Both the position numbers and the translations under genes were made by a program. The notes beneath the pieces are model-generated. The model saw nothing but the letters and a program-made list of their open reading frames with translations, had not been told where the DNA came from and did not search any database. From DYKG01 sp964596185 (GTDB lineage: Bacteria > Muiribacteriota > Ozemobacteria > Ozemobacterales > Ozemobacteraceae): a DNA stretch of 64,000 nucleotides. Below, piece after piece: positions 37,657-47,042 of this stretch. Numbering within the stretch: the first letter of the stretch is position 1; every line of letters starts with the position of its first letter. The stretch covers positions 1 to 64,000 of the forward strand of contig CAZQUE010000007.1 in NCBI GenBank assembly GCA_964596185.1, read 5' to 3'.

Positions 37657-38359
37657 TTTTGACCCCTATTTCTTTCAAGAAAGCTTCTTCAAGACTATTT
37701 GTCGAATGCTTCTGCAAAAAATCGCTCAACTTACCGCTGTATCGAATCTCTTTAGCATGAAGAACGGCTATTCTTCGACAAAGTTTTTCTACTTGAGAAA
37801 AGTCATGGGAAGAAAGCAAAATGGTCTGACCTTGCTGATTAAGCTCTTTCAACCAATCCAACAGATTCTGCCGCGCCAGCGGATCGAGTCCCAAAGTAGG
37901 TTCATCGAGGATGATGAACTCTGGAGATTTAAGCAGCGAAATCGCCAACCCAAGTCGCTGAATCATGCCTCTTGAATAATCACGAATCGGTTTGGCCGAA
38001 TCAAGATCGGTTTTGCGAAATAATTCTTCGATATCTGGCTTGGGCCCGGAAACAGCTAGACTTAATAAACGCAAATATTCAAAGCCGGTCAATTCTCCGG
38101 GGGGCAGGTAAAATTCAGGCAAATAACCGATCTTTTCATGAATTACATTCCGGTCCAAAGGTTTGTCACAATACAGGATCTCGCCATGATTACGAGAAAT
38201 AAGACCGAGAACGCATTTGAAAAGGGTTGTTTTACCTATCCCGTTGAGCCCAAGGATTCCGAAAATCTCTCCCTGGGCTACTTCCAATGAAAGCTTATCA
38301 AGTACACACACATCGCCGAAATTCTTTGTCAGTTCTTTAACCTGTAAAAGCATCTTCAT
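37649..38359 (-). CDS. ABC transporter ATP-binding protein
   Basis: A 236-residue ABC ATPase with Walker A GLNGIGKTT (about 35-43), Q-loop replaced by the GYLPEF segment usual in ABC-2 exporters, signature YSRGMIQRLGLA (about 130-141), Walker B FIILDEPTLGLDP and switch His in LLSSHDFSQVE. The sequence type matches exporters of the CcmA/NatA group. It is first in a three-gene unit with the permease and the TPR protein. Confidence 0.9.
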   Translation of the reverse strand: MKMLLQVKELTKNFGDVCVLDKLSLEVAQGEIFGILGLNGIGKTTLFKCVLGLISRNHGEILYCDKPLDRNVIHEKIGYLPEFYLPPGELTGFEYLRLLSLAVSGPKPDIEELFRKTDLDSAKPIRDYSRGMIQRLGLAISLLKSPEFIILDEPTLGLDPLARQNLLDWLKELNQQGQTILLSSHDFSQVEKLCRRIAVLHAKEIRYSGKLSDFLQKHSTNSLEEAFLKEIGVKNA

Positions 38360-38469
38360 CTTAGCTTACCCTGTAGTTTACCAGCAAATATTTTGATTGA
38401 GTCAGATCTTTAAACTAGCATATACAATAAGTTTCATTCAATGGGCAATATCCTGGGCCAGCATTTGTT

Positions 38470-39138
38470 TCAAGGCCTTGAAGGCCGAAGATGAAGGTTC
38501 AATTCCAACGAAAGATCTGTCTTGTTAACTATCAGATCGATGCTTTCTCTTAGATGATCGGCAATCATAGAATCCTGCTCAAAAATCAGAAATTGCTCCA
38601 TAAGTGCAGCAGCATTGTCGGCCTTTATACCACGAAAAACTCCCAATGCCTTGATAATATTCAGATTTGCGGAGGTTTTTCTGATAATTATCTTTTCCGG
38701 CCCAGCCTTGGCATTTATCATCGGCAGCTTTTCCCGACCAATCAAAGTTTGAAGCAAAGGCTCTATTGCTCGTTCATCTCCAATTTTGGCCAGAGCGAAG
38801 GCTATTTCGCTGCGATTGTAGACAATTCCATCTCCGGTATCACGATCATCTGCGCCTTTTTTCAAGACTTCAATCAGAGCCTGGAGAATTTTATCGCGAT
38901 TGCCGGCATTAACCTCTTTAACCAAAAGCCTGGCCGCATATATTCGCACCTGTTCTTCGTAGTGCCTGGTGGTCCATGAGGCAAAAAAACCCAGCGGCTC
39001 GCCACTGCCATCGTAATATTGTGACTTTCCCTGCAATTGCTCAATTAGCTGCTCGACTTTGTCTGCAGCAGAAGCTGAAACGGATAAGAATAACGCCAGA
39101 ACGACCAATAACAGAAAAACTTTGCCAAATACCCGCAT
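38470..39138 (-). CDS. exported HEAT-repeat-like protein
   Basis: A 222-residue product with a signal peptide (about 1-25, ending ASAA) and HEAT/PBS-lyase-like helical repeats, best seen in SEIAFALAKIGDERAIEPLLQTL (shown here as one readable repeat) and in the preceding AARLLVKEVNAGNRDKILQALIEVL region. Probably a periplasmic protein-binding scaffold. ATG 39138 has GGAGTG seven bases upstream. It follows the MATE gene by six bases. Confidence 0.7.
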   Translation of the reverse strand: MRVFGKVFLLLVVLALFLSVSASAADKVEQLIEQLQGKSQYYDGSGEPLGFFASWTTRHYEEQVRIYAARLLVKEVNAGNRDKILQALIEVLKKGADDRDTGDGIVYNRSEIAFALAKIGDERAIEPLLQTLIGREKLPMINAKAGPEKIIIRKTSANLNIIKALGVFRGIKADNAAALMEQFLIFEQDSMIADHLRESIDLIVNKTDLSLELNLHLRPSRP

Positions 39139-39144
39139 CAAATT

Positions 39145-40530
39145 TCACTCCTGTTTCATTTTTCTTAAAAAATACCATAAAAACAGCCAGGCCATAAAAC
39201 CAGATAAGAAATAGGCCGCAGAAATCCCGATGAAAGCTCCGGATAGCTGCTTTATCCGTAACCCCACATAACAGAATGGGACAAGCATTACCATAAGCTT
39301 GCAAAAGTTCACTGCCAATGCTGACATCGGTTTTCTCAAAGCATTGAAAATCGAAGCGACAATCATCGAGATGCCATGAAAACCATAACTGAAAGCCACT
39401 ACCCGCAAATACTGACCAACGATAAGATATACCTCAGCAGATCGATTGAATAGTTTTCCTGCCTGATCACCCAATGGCAAAAAAAACAGCCAGGCAATGA
39501 CTCCGGAACCAAGAGAAATAAAGGTGCTTAATTTGAATCCTTTTTGAATGCGATCTATTTTTGCCGCTCCAAAATTTTGCCCGGTATAGGGAGTCATAAT
39601 CGCTGCCAAAGCAGTAATTGGCGAGATCACGAACATTTCGATTCTGCTGCACACACCAAAGGCGGCAACAGCAGCATTTCCCTGCGCCGAAATCATCCGG
39701 GTAAGCAATCCCATCGCCAGTGGAATCAAAACCTGGGTTAATGCGGCCGGAACACCAATATGTAAAATTTCTCTCCATGATGCCAGAGTGTTTTTAAGGC
39801 CAGAGAATTTTCTGGTCAGCATCGAAAATTTAAAATGAAGAAAAAGTAACGAAACGATCAATGTTACAGAGCGGGCGATTACGGTTGCAATTGCGGCGCC
39901 CTCCAATTCAAGTCTTGGAAAAGGTCCCCAGCCGAATATCAGAATTGGATCCAAAACCAGATTGATAAAAATGGCGACAAGCATGACCATGCTTGGAATA
40001 CTTGTATTACCGGCCGCTCTGATTGCATTATTCCCAACCATCGGTATTACGACAAAAACCAGTCCAGGATACCAGATTTGCATGTATCGCCTGATTAGAA
40101 TTATTGAACCGGCATCGGCACCGAGCATTGAAAAAAGCGGGTCGATGGTCAGCAAACCTATCAATACAAAACAGAAAACGATCACCAGAGAGAGAATCAA
40201 TGCATCCGTTGTCAGGCGCTTAACTCTTTGAGGATTCTTTTCGCCAATGGCGCGGGCAATTACCGCAGATGCCCCAACACCTAATCCCATCGAAATGGCG
40301 CTCTGCATAAAAACCACGGGCAATGTGAAACTCATTGCCGCCAGGGCATCCGTGCCAAGTTGGCCGACAAAATATGTGTCGACCAGATTGAAAGCAACCA
40401 TTCCAACCATTCCAACCATCATTGGCAGAGTCATACCAATTATGGCCCTCAGTTCAGACCCCTGGGTAAGATCGTTATGACTTTTCAAATTTTCCCCTGC
40501 AGCATCAAATCTTGAAGAGCTTTCCAGCAC
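39145..40530 (-). CDS. MATE-family efflux protein
   Basis: A 461-residue inner-membrane protein with twelve predicted helices in two similar halves, matching Na+ or H+ coupled multidrug/toxin extrusion pumps of the DinF/NorM type. Family-like stretches are NLVDTYFVGQLGTDALAAMSF near the N-terminus and GVGASAVIARAIGEKNPQRV in the first half, with NNAIRAAGNTSIPS after it. GTG 40530 gives the longest frame. TTG 40488 follows GGGG closely and is a credible alternative. Substrate cannot be predicted. Confidence 0.88.
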   Translation of the reverse strand: MLESSSRFDAAGENLKSHNDLTQGSELRAIIGMTLPMMVGMVGMVAFNLVDTYFVGQLGTDALAAMSFTLPVVFMQSAISMGLGVGASAVIARAIGEKNPQRVKRLTTDALILSLVIVFCFVLIGLLTIDPLFSMLGADAGSIILIRRYMQIWYPGLVFVVIPMVGNNAIRAAGNTSIPSMVMLVAIFINLVLDPILIFGWGPFPRLELEGAAIATVIARSVTLIVSLLFLHFKFSMLTRKFSGLKNTLASWREILHIGVPAALTQVLIPLAMGLLTRMISAQGNAAVAAFGVCSRIEMFVISPITALAAIMTPYTGQNFGAAKIDRIQKGFKLSTFISLGSGVIAWLFFLPLGDQAGKLFNRSAEVYLIVGQYLRVVAFSYGFHGISMIVASIFNALRKPMSALAVNFCKLMVMLVPFCYVGLRIKQLSGAFIGISAAYFLSGFMAWLFLWYFLRKMKQE

Positions 40531-40582
40531 CTTGTTTCATGGCTGCTTTTCATCTTGCCATAGCGTCCTTGTGCCGAGTTCT

Positions 40583-40611
40583 TTGTGCGACGTTCCCGAT
40601 GATGATATACT
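40583..40611 (+). promoter_or_regulatory. promoter of the two-component operon
   Basis: TTGTGC at 40583-40588, 17-base spacer, TATACT at 40606-40611, about 34 bases before the kinase start. It lies in the gap between divergently transcribed genes. Confidence 0.55.
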
Positions 40612-40644
40612 CTTTCTGGTAAAAAGCGAAAGAGGACAAAACGG

Positions 40645-41526
40645 TTGAATTGCCCCAAAAACGACGAAAAAGACCCTGTAATCAACCCGGCAAGGCAAGA
40701 AAAACTTAAGCTGCTTGGCGGACTGATTTCTGGCATCACCCACGAGATAAACACACCAATGCACTATCTCGACACCAATCTGACCTTTTTAAAATATGCC
40801 TTCAAAGACCTTTCCAAATTGCTCGATGCATATCATTTATTGCTCAAACATGTCGAGGCCGGAAATAGCATTAGCCCGGATGAGTGGCAGAACCTCCATC
40901 AATTGGAAAGAGAGGCAGATTCAGAATATCTTCAGAAGGAGATTGGACTGGCCTTGGAACAATCCGGCGAAGGAATCTCTCTGGTTTCACGCCTGGTTTT
41001 GGCGATGAAAGACTTTTCTCACCAGGCTCCGCACAGCTTTTCCCTTGTAGATGTCAACAAATGTATCGATACAGTTTACACAATCTCTCGACATGAATGG
41101 AAACGGATCGCGGACTTCGAACTCCGCCTTTCCCGCGATCTTCCATATCTGTATGCTTCCAGAGATGAAATTCATCAGGTTTTGCTGAACCTGGTGGTTA
41201 ATGCGGCTCATGCCATAGCCGAAAAGATTCAGGCTGGTCAGTACGATCGCGGCAATATCAAGGCCATAACAAGAATCGTTGAAGATAATATCGAAATTGA
41301 AATAGCCAATGACGGACCAGAAATCTCTGGTGCCGACATCGGCCGAATCTTTGAACCTTATTTTACGACCAAAGAACCGGGAAAAGGTACCGGGCTTGGC
41401 CTGAGTCTGGTGAAGCGTATAATAGAAAAGGATCATGGCGGTACAATACGTGTATCTTCAACTACGAAAGCGACTTCTTTCACCCTGGTTCTGCCGCAGA
41501 ATCGCCCAGAGAATGAGCAGAGGTAA
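40645..41526 (+). CDS. soluble sensor histidine kinase
   Basis: A 293-residue kinase without membrane segments or an obvious sensory domain. The H-box is GGLISGITHEINTPMHYL with phospho-acceptor H33. The N-box LLNLVVNAAHAI, G1 box NDGPEI, F-box IFEPYFTTK and G2 box GTGLGLSLVKRI complete the ATPase. It should be regulated by partner proteins since no input domain is seen. It probably starts at TTG 40645, nine bases after AGAGG. It is followed three bases later by a REC-HDOD gene and then by a REC-PP2C gene, its likely partners. Confidence 0.88.
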   Translation: MNCPKNDEKDPVINPARQEKLKLLGGLISGITHEINTPMHYLDTNLTFLKYAFKDLSKLLDAYHLLLKHVEAGNSISPDEWQNLHQLEREADSEYLQKEIGLALEQSGEGISLVSRLVLAMKDFSHQAPHSFSLVDVNKCIDTVYTISRHEWKRIADFELRLSRDLPYLYASRDEIHQVLLNLVVNAAHAIAEKIQAGQYDRGNIKAITRIVEDNIEIEIANDGPEISGADIGRIFEPYFTTKEPGKGTGLGLSLVKRIIEKDHGGTIRVSSTTKATSFTLVLPQNRPENEQR

Positions 41527-41529
41527 GTA

Positions 41530-42735
41530 ATGCAAAAATTCAGCCTATTGTTCGCTGACCCGGATAAAAATGTTCACGATGGTCACAGGCGTATGCTCAA
41601 AGCATTAAAGCCAGACTGGAACATCTCGTTCGCTCTGAGCGCAAGAGAAGCCATGACCAAATTAAGACAATTGCATCCAGATGTCATAATTGCCGAACTC
41701 GATATGCAACTTGAAGACGGCAGCGACCTTATAAGGTCGGTTCAGCAAATATATCCGGAAGTCATTAGAATAGTGCTGTCCGCAGAACCAGATGGGCAAT
41801 CAGAAGCGGTTTTAAAAGCCACCCAATCGGCCCACCGATTTCTTGCCAAGCCTTTTCGCGGTGAGTTGCTGATTGAGCAGATCGAAAAGGCAGCAAGATT
41901 ACGCAAGTTACTGAAAAATCATGAACTCAAAGAAATAATCGGCGGAATCCCCTACTTGCCTAGCCTGCCCAGTCTTTATCACGAACTTGTTGCCGCAATC
42001 GAATCGCCGCTGATATCTCTTGAAGAAATCGGCGACATTATTGCTCGCGACGTATCGATGACTTCAAGAGTTCTACATCTGGTAAATTCGGCTTTTTTCG
42101 GACTGCCCCGGGAGGTTACCAGCCCACAAACTGCGGTCGTTCTACTTGGCATAAATGTCATCAAATCTCTGGTCTGCTACGTCAAACTGTTTTTCGCAGC
42201 CCCAGACAACATTTACCCGGGCTTGTCGCTTGACCAGCTTTGGGTTCACAGTTCAATGACTGCCAGGTTGAGTCGCGAAATTGCCAGCGATCTCAAGGCT
42301 TCCGGGCGAGAAAAAGAAGAAGCTTTTCTCGCTGGAATGCTTCATGATGTCGGAAAGCTACTGCTACTGGAACACCCAGGCTATTTTTACAAAGTTCTTG
42401 GCAAAATCGACAACAATTGCGAAAGAGCCTTCTCTGAAGCAGAGTATCAATGCTTTTCCACTTCTCACGCCGAAGTTGGCGCATATCTGCTTGGACTTTG
42501 GGGCTTACCAGATTCAGTGGTTGAAGCGGTTGCCTGTCATCATCGTCCCGAACAGCTCGAATTTACCAATGGAAAAGTTCTGGTAAGTACCTACCTTGCA
42601 AATTTGTTTCTGTGCATGGCCAACCATGAACCGGTTACTTTGAACGAAAAGATCTGCGGTGATGATCAAGTCAAAAAAGGTTTTGCCGCTTGGCAAAAAA
42701 AGGCAGAGAATCTGCTGCAGGAAGTTAATAAATGA
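41530..42735 (+). CDS. REC-HDOD protein with Glu at the phosphorylation site
   Basis: A 401-residue protein with an N-terminal receiver domain (about 1-125) and an HDOD domain (about 145-340). The acidic pair (D10, D12) and conserved Lys of the receiver are present, but the phospho-acceptor position reads Glu: the tract PDVIIAELDM aligns E56 with the usual Asp. Such a change can mimic a permanently phosphorylated state. The HDOD part retains LHDVGKLLL and HAEVGAYLL. HDOD proteins act in signalling, often with cyclic nucleotides or motility, but have no single known reaction. It overlaps the REC-PP2C gene by ATGA. Confidence 0.85.
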   Translation: MQKFSLLFADPDKNVHDGHRRMLKALKPDWNISFALSAREAMTKLRQLHPDVIIAELDMQLEDGSDLIRSVQQIYPEVIRIVLSAEPDGQSEAVLKATQSAHRFLAKPFRGELLIEQIEKAARLRKLLKNHELKEIIGGIPYLPSLPSLYHELVAAIESPLISLEEIGDIIARDVSMTSRVLHLVNSAFFGLPREVTSPQTAVVLLGINVIKSLVCYVKLFFAAPDNIYPGLSLDQLWVHSSMTARLSREIASDLKASGREKEEAFLAGMLHDVGKLLLLEHPGYFYKVLGKIDNNCERAFSEAEYQCFSTSHAEVGAYLLGLWGLPDSVVEAVACHHRPEQLEFTNGKVLVSTYLANLFLCMANHEPVTLNEKICGDDQVKKGFAAWQKKAENLLQEVNK

Positions 42736-43880
42736 AGCCCAAAATACTCCTGGTTGACGACGAACCCAACATAATCTATTCATACGGCCGAGGCCTGAGA
42801 AAAAATTGGAATCTGGTAACGGCCATGAGTGGAGAAGAAGCTCTAAAAGCCCTTGAAGAGCAAAAAGACTTTCAAATAATTGTTTCAGACTTTAACATGC
42901 CGCGCATGGACGGAATCGCTTTCCTCAATCGTTCATTGGAAAAAAGTCCCGAAAGTATTCGTATCATGCTTACCGGAGAGGGTGATTTTCAAATCGCCAC
43001 CAAAGCGGTAAACGAAGGAAACATTTTCCGCTTCATCACTAAACCCTGCTCTCTCGAACAACTCGAAAAGATTCTGACCGATGCGCAGCGACAGTATCAA
43101 CTGACGCAAATCGAGAAAGAGGCAAGAAATCAGGAATTGGCGATCGCCGGCGAAATTCAGCAAAACCTTTTGATCGGCATGGTTCCCAAAGCTCTTCAAG
43201 GTCTGGAAGTCGCTGATCTAACCGTTCCTTCAAAGTATGTCGATGGTGATTTCATTGACTTTTTCAGTTTTTCAAACGAATGTTTCGACCTTATAGTTGG
43301 TGACGTCATGGGCAAAGGCCTGCATGCAGCAATGGTAGGGGCCGGCGCAAGAAATCAGCTCGCAAGAGTTTTATGGCAAAAGGCTTTGTCGCATGACTCT
43401 TCAGACAAACAACCCGAAGCAATAATGGAATCGTTCCGAACTCATATTGCTCCTGGCCTCGAACAGGTGCAGAAATTCATCACCATGATTTATGCACGCA
43501 TTGACCGCAGCAAGAATATTATGAGCTTTGTTGATGCTGGCCACACGCCAATTTTGTGGTTCTCTTCGGAGCAACGAAAATGGTTGTCGTTAAAAGGTGA
43601 AAATTCCCCGGTTGGATTGCCTGATTCACAAAGCTGCCGACAAATAGAAGTGAAATTTGCAACCGATGATATTTTTGTCTTCTATTCAGATGGCTTGTTG
43701 GACGGTCGCAACTCTCGAGGAGAGTATTTTGGCGATTGCATTCTGATGGAGTGCGTTGAAAATATGATCAATCTCTCAGCAAAAGAACTTCTGCAAGCGC
43801 TCGACCGTGAATATCGCAAATTTACAGAAAACAAAGAGCTTGTCGACGATCTTACCCTTGTCGTAGTAAAAGCGATCTAA
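42732..43880 (+). CDS. response regulator with PP2C (RsbU/SpoIIE-type) phosphatase domain
   Basis: A 382-residue protein. The receiver (1-120) has the acidic pair D9/D10 and phospho-acceptor D53 in IIVSDFNMPRMDG. After a helical linker (about 120-150) comes a PPM-type phosphatase domain with metal-binding DGDFIDFF, VGDVMGKGLHAAM, AGHTPILWF, FYSDGLLDGRN and the final DDLTLVVVK. Such proteins dephosphorylate anti-sigma-factor antagonists, so partner switching is expected, but no STAS protein or anti-sigma kinase gene is nearby. Coupled by ATGA to the upstream REC-HDOD gene and likely a target of the kinase in this operon. Confidence 0.9.
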   Translation: MKPKILLVDDEPNIIYSYGRGLRKNWNLVTAMSGEEALKALEEQKDFQIIVSDFNMPRMDGIAFLNRSLEKSPESIRIMLTGEGDFQIATKAVNEGNIFRFITKPCSLEQLEKILTDAQRQYQLTQIEKEARNQELAIAGEIQQNLLIGMVPKALQGLEVADLTVPSKYVDGDFIDFFSFSNECFDLIVGDVMGKGLHAAMVGAGARNQLARVLWQKALSHDSSDKQPEAIMESFRTHIAPGLEQVQKFITMIYARIDRSKNIMSFVDAGHTPILWFSSEQRKWLSLKGENSPVGLPDSQSCRQIEVKFATDDIFVFYSDGLLDGRNSRGEYFGDCILMECVENMINLSAKELLQALDREYRKFTENKELVDDLTLVVVKAI

Positions 43881-43897
43881 CCGAGCCAAGCCGTCTT

Positions 43898-45166
43898 TCA
43901 ATCGGATTTTGCCGGGCTATGCACGTAATAAGCCTCCTGATCGAACTCTCCTTCTGACTTGGCAATCAGTAAAGTGCATACGGCATCGCCGGTTATGTTC
44001 ACAACGGTCCTCGTCATATCGAGAATACGGTCGACGCCGATTATCAACGCAATACCTTCCACGGGCAGGTTTACCGATTCCAGAACCATCGACAGGGTTA
44101 TCATTCCAACGCCGGGAACTCCGGCCGTACCGATCGAAGCCATGGTCGCAGTCAAAATAACCGTCAAAAATGCTCCCAACGGCAAAGGAATTCCGTAAAC
44201 GTTCGCGATGAAAACCACTGCGACTCCTTGCATTATCGCCGTCCCATCCATATTGATCGTTGCACCAAGAGGCAGAGTGAAAGAAGCCACACTTTCAGAA
44301 ACTCCACAGCGTTCTTCAACTGTCTCAATCGTTACCGGCAAAGTGCCATTACTACTTGCCGTCGAAAAAGCGACACTCATTGCCGGAACGAAATTGCGGA
44401 TGAATTGCCATGGACTGAGTTTTCCTAAAACCCGCAAAGCACCAAGATAAACGAAAACCATGTGTAACAACAGAGCAAAAAGGACGGTGAAGGTATACTT
44501 CAAAAGCGGCAACATTGCATCCATACCCACCGAAGCAAATGTCTGGGCAATCAAAGCGAAAACGCCATAGGGAGCAAGGTGCATCAGCAGCATTATCATC
44601 TTCATAATAACCGAATTTGCAGAATGAAAAAGTTCGATAACCGGCCGGGCGCTGGCACCGACCAGAGTTGCGCTGATTCCGGTCAGCAAGGCCAGAAAGA
44701 TTATCTGCAACATATTTCCCTCAGCCATCGCCGCGATCGGATTGGTTGGAATAATGTTTTTCAAAATTTTGACCAGAGGTTGCTTTTCCCCAATGCTCGC
44801 CTCATGCTTGCTTAATTCGGCCAAACTGAGCCCAGTGCCTGGCTGAACCAGACTTGAAACAAGAAGAGCGAGGCTTATGGCAATTGCAGTGGTAACCAGA
44901 TAAAAAGCCATCGTCTTTACGCCTATTCTTCCCAGACGGGTTACATCCCCCAGATTGGTTACCCCACAAATAAGAGAAACAAAAACCATGGGTACAACAA
45001 GCATGCGGATAGAATTTATGAAGATTCCGCCGACCAAATCAAGTATTCCTGCAATCCAGATATCTTTTATGCTGCCCTTGCCGAGCAAGGTGAGCCCAAG
45101 CCCGAAAATCGCTCCCAGAATCAGGCCAACAAGTATTCTTTTAGTAAGCGACAGTCTGTTTTCCAT
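43898..45166 (-). CDS. dicarboxylate/amino acid:cation symporter (DAACS family)
   Basis: A 422-residue inner-membrane symporter of the GltP/GltT/DctA type. The signature elements are present: the serine-rich hairpin FSTASSNGTLPVT, NMDGTA in the seventh helix, ASIGTAGVPGVG in the second hairpin and DRILDMTRTVVNITGDA in the eighth helix. Na+ or H+ driven uptake of glutamate, aspartate or C4-dicarboxylates is expected; the exact substrate is not clear. ATG 45166 with AGGGA upstream is preferred over an in-frame start at 45214. Confidence 0.92.
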   Translation of the reverse strand: MENRLSLTKRILVGLILGAIFGLGLTLLGKGSIKDIWIAGILDLVGGIFINSIRMLVVPMVFVSLICGVTNLGDVTRLGRIGVKTMAFYLVTTAIAISLALLVSSLVQPGTGLSLAELSKHEASIGEKQPLVKILKNIIPTNPIAAMAEGNMLQIIFLALLTGISATLVGASARPVIELFHSANSVIMKMIMLLMHLAPYGVFALIAQTFASVGMDAMLPLLKYTFTVLFALLLHMVFVYLGALRVLGKLSPWQFIRNFVPAMSVAFSTASSNGTLPVTIETVEERCGVSESVASFTLPLGATINMDGTAIMQGVAVVFIANVYGIPLPLGAFLTVILTATMASIGTAGVPGVGMITLSMVLESVNLPVEGIALIIGVDRILDMTRTVVNITGDAVCTLLIAKSEGEFDQEAYYVHSPAKSD

Positions 45167-45305
45167 ATTATCCCTGCTGATAGAATTTTTTCGAAACTCT
45201 AACATTTTTACCAAAGTATGTCTGTAGATTTTCTGATAAAATGAGGTAGGGATTTCTTTAAAAGCAACTTAGAATGCGAAATTCTTTGCCTGTGGAGGGA
45301 AAAAA

Positions 45306-46124
45306 ATGCAGAAAAAATTCTGGCTGACCTTGCTTTGCCTTTTAGTTCTTTTTTTACTGCCTTGTGAAGAGGCATATTCTCAAGCCCGAATTGCTCCATG
45401 CGAGGACTGCGACGATTGTGAAAAATTAACACCGAGAAAAAATTCTTCAATACGCCCCGAAGGCTACAACTGCTGGGACAGAAGGCCGAGCGAGCCAGAA
45501 CCTGCACAAATGACCGAGCTGAAGGCTGAGCAAATACCACAGGAATATGACTCTATTATCGATCTTGTCGATAATTGTTTTGGCACTCGCTATCCGGCGG
45601 CTATTTCCCTGGTAAATTCTTCTGGCCAGGGACATGCTTTACTGAAACTGGTTCTCGATGCAAAAAACACAGAATTTACCAGAGCCCGGATCGAAATACA
45701 TTTCGCAGAAAAGGTCGAAGGCCATGTGCTTAACATTGGTGATTCGATCACAAATAATGGCTTTGGCGGCGATAGTGCAACCCAGAGTCGTGATAGTGAA
45801 GCGCAGGTTGTCAACGGCGATTTAACAGTTTTCGGCGATGATACCGTATCTCCTGAAAAAGAAAAGGTCCTCGTTTCAGTCAAAGAATTTGTGCGACCCG
45901 GTTCGAAAGTGACTTTCGAGATAGCTGATAATTATTTTTCATGGCATAACAATGACGGCGCAAGTGGGTCGATAAACTCCCCCCATATTTTTTGCCTTTC
46001 GGGGCAGGAAGACAAGGAAGGGAAAGTGAATTACGACATTTTTATCGGCTTGAACCAGGTCGTCGACGGCAACTATCGCGGCGGTAAAGGCGTTGCAAAA
46101 GTTTTAATCAAACTTTTCCACTAA
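45306..46124 (+). CDS. secreted protein of unknown function with N-terminal Cys cluster
   Basis: A 272-residue product with a signal peptide (about 1-26, ending AYSQA). Just after it is a cysteine-rich stretch CEDCDDCEK (about 32-40), and further Cys follow at about 56 and 91. The remainder looks beta-rich, with Asp/Asn-rich loops such as FGGDSATQSRDSE. No family recognised. GGAGG eight bases before ATG 45306 supports the start. The upstream 91 bases contain an extended -10-like TGATAAAAT at 45234-45242. Confidence 0.7.
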   Translation: MQKKFWLTLLCLLVLFLLPCEEAYSQARIAPCEDCDDCEKLTPRKNSSIRPEGYNCWDRRPSEPEPAQMTELKAEQIPQEYDSIIDLVDNCFGTRYPAAISLVNSSGQGHALLKLVLDAKNTEFTRARIEIHFAEKVEGHVLNIGDSITNNGFGGDSATQSRDSEAQVVNGDLTVFGDDTVSPEKEKVLVSVKEFVRPGSKVTFEIADNYFSWHNNDGASGSINSPHIFCLSGQEDKEGKVNYDIFIGLNQVVDGNYRGGKGVAKVLIKLFH

Positions 46125-46142
46125 AAGCCCAAAAGGCGGTTT

Positions 46143-46862
46143 TTATTTAAAAATAGATTTGATTATTAACAAAATCTGTTCGCTGTTAAGATTTATTGTC
46201 GCAACTAAGGCAATAAAGCCAAAGACCCCGACGATTACAAATGCCGTTTCTTTCAATGAATCAAGCCAGGAACACTGGTGATGTCTAAAGCTGTATTTTG
46301 AACCCGACCGACATTCTGAAGCAAATGTTTGTGGCGGGTTTTCAACATATTGAGCGCCTGTAAGTTCAGCAATTCGATTAGCCAGCTCCCTTTGCTTCCC
46401 AATTGCTTCTCTTTCGGGATCGCTCAACGGAAAAACCTTGCCATCGCCATTAACATAAACTGTCTGATAAGAATACCATTGATCATGCTTGTTTTTATGG
46501 TAGCTGCCGCTGACAGTTACGGCATTGATATCGTCGAATCTGGCGGCCACAGTTATCTTCCGCAAAAAAAAGAATTTAAAATGGTAAAGAAGCTCGCGAC
46601 GATCCATGTCGAGAATATAAAAATTGTCGGTGTTGAAATAAAGACTGCCGAAGAATACCAGGGATACAATGCCAAGATAGACCATTACCATAACCTTGGC
46701 GGTCCAGCCATCTTCCGAATATCCAATAAAACCGATCAGCAACAAAAATAGACTGCAGAAACTCAACCACATGAAGACAGTCTCTAGAGGCGTCTTAAGT
46801 TCCAGTTTTATCCTTGAGGAAACATCCCTATTTTCTTGCCTGGCATTTTCATCGATCTGCAT
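46143..46862 (-). CDS. membrane protein of unknown function
   Basis: A 239-residue protein with two adjacent membrane segments (about 28-75), a cytosolic or periplasmic domain resembling a PH-like fold (about 80-200, with NFYILDMDRRELLYHF) and a third segment near the C-terminus (about 208-228). No catalytic motif. It converges on the secreted protein gene with an 18-base gap containing a weak hairpin. Confidence 0.65.
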   Translation of the reverse strand: MQIDENARQENRDVSSRIKLELKTPLETVFMWLSFCSLFLLLIGFIGYSEDGWTAKVMVMVYLGIVSLVFFGSLYFNTDNFYILDMDRRELLYHFKFFFLRKITVAARFDDINAVTVSGSYHKNKHDQWYSYQTVYVNGDGKVFPLSDPEREAIGKQRELANRIAELTGAQYVENPPQTFASECRSGSKYSFRHHQCSWLDSLKETAFVIVGVFGFIALVATINLNSEQILLIIKSIFK

Positions 46863-46991
46863 GTTTTTCTACCCCGTTGAAAGCCTTTTTTCAAATTATA
46901 CAACTGCCGAACATTCACGGAAACAGTTTAATTTTATCGTTTAGCAATATAGGAAATTTTCTTCGAATTCGGGCAAAATCATGCAGCCAGA

Positions 46992-47020
46992 TTGACTTTA
47001 AAATTTGTACCTGTTAATTT
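46992..47020 (+). promoter_or_regulatory. promoter of the GTPase-ABC-DUF364 cassette
   Basis: TTGACT at 46992-46997, 17-base spacer, and TAATTT at 47015-47020 preceded by TGT as in extended -10 promoters. It starts about 20 bases before the first gene. Confidence 0.5.
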
Positions 47021-47042
47021 TTCGCTTAACGATAAGGATTGA

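Noticed and set aside
46121..46150. Possible terminator between the converging genes at 46124 and 46143.
   Set aside because: The GC stem is only about three pairs with a bulge; too weak to list as a feature.
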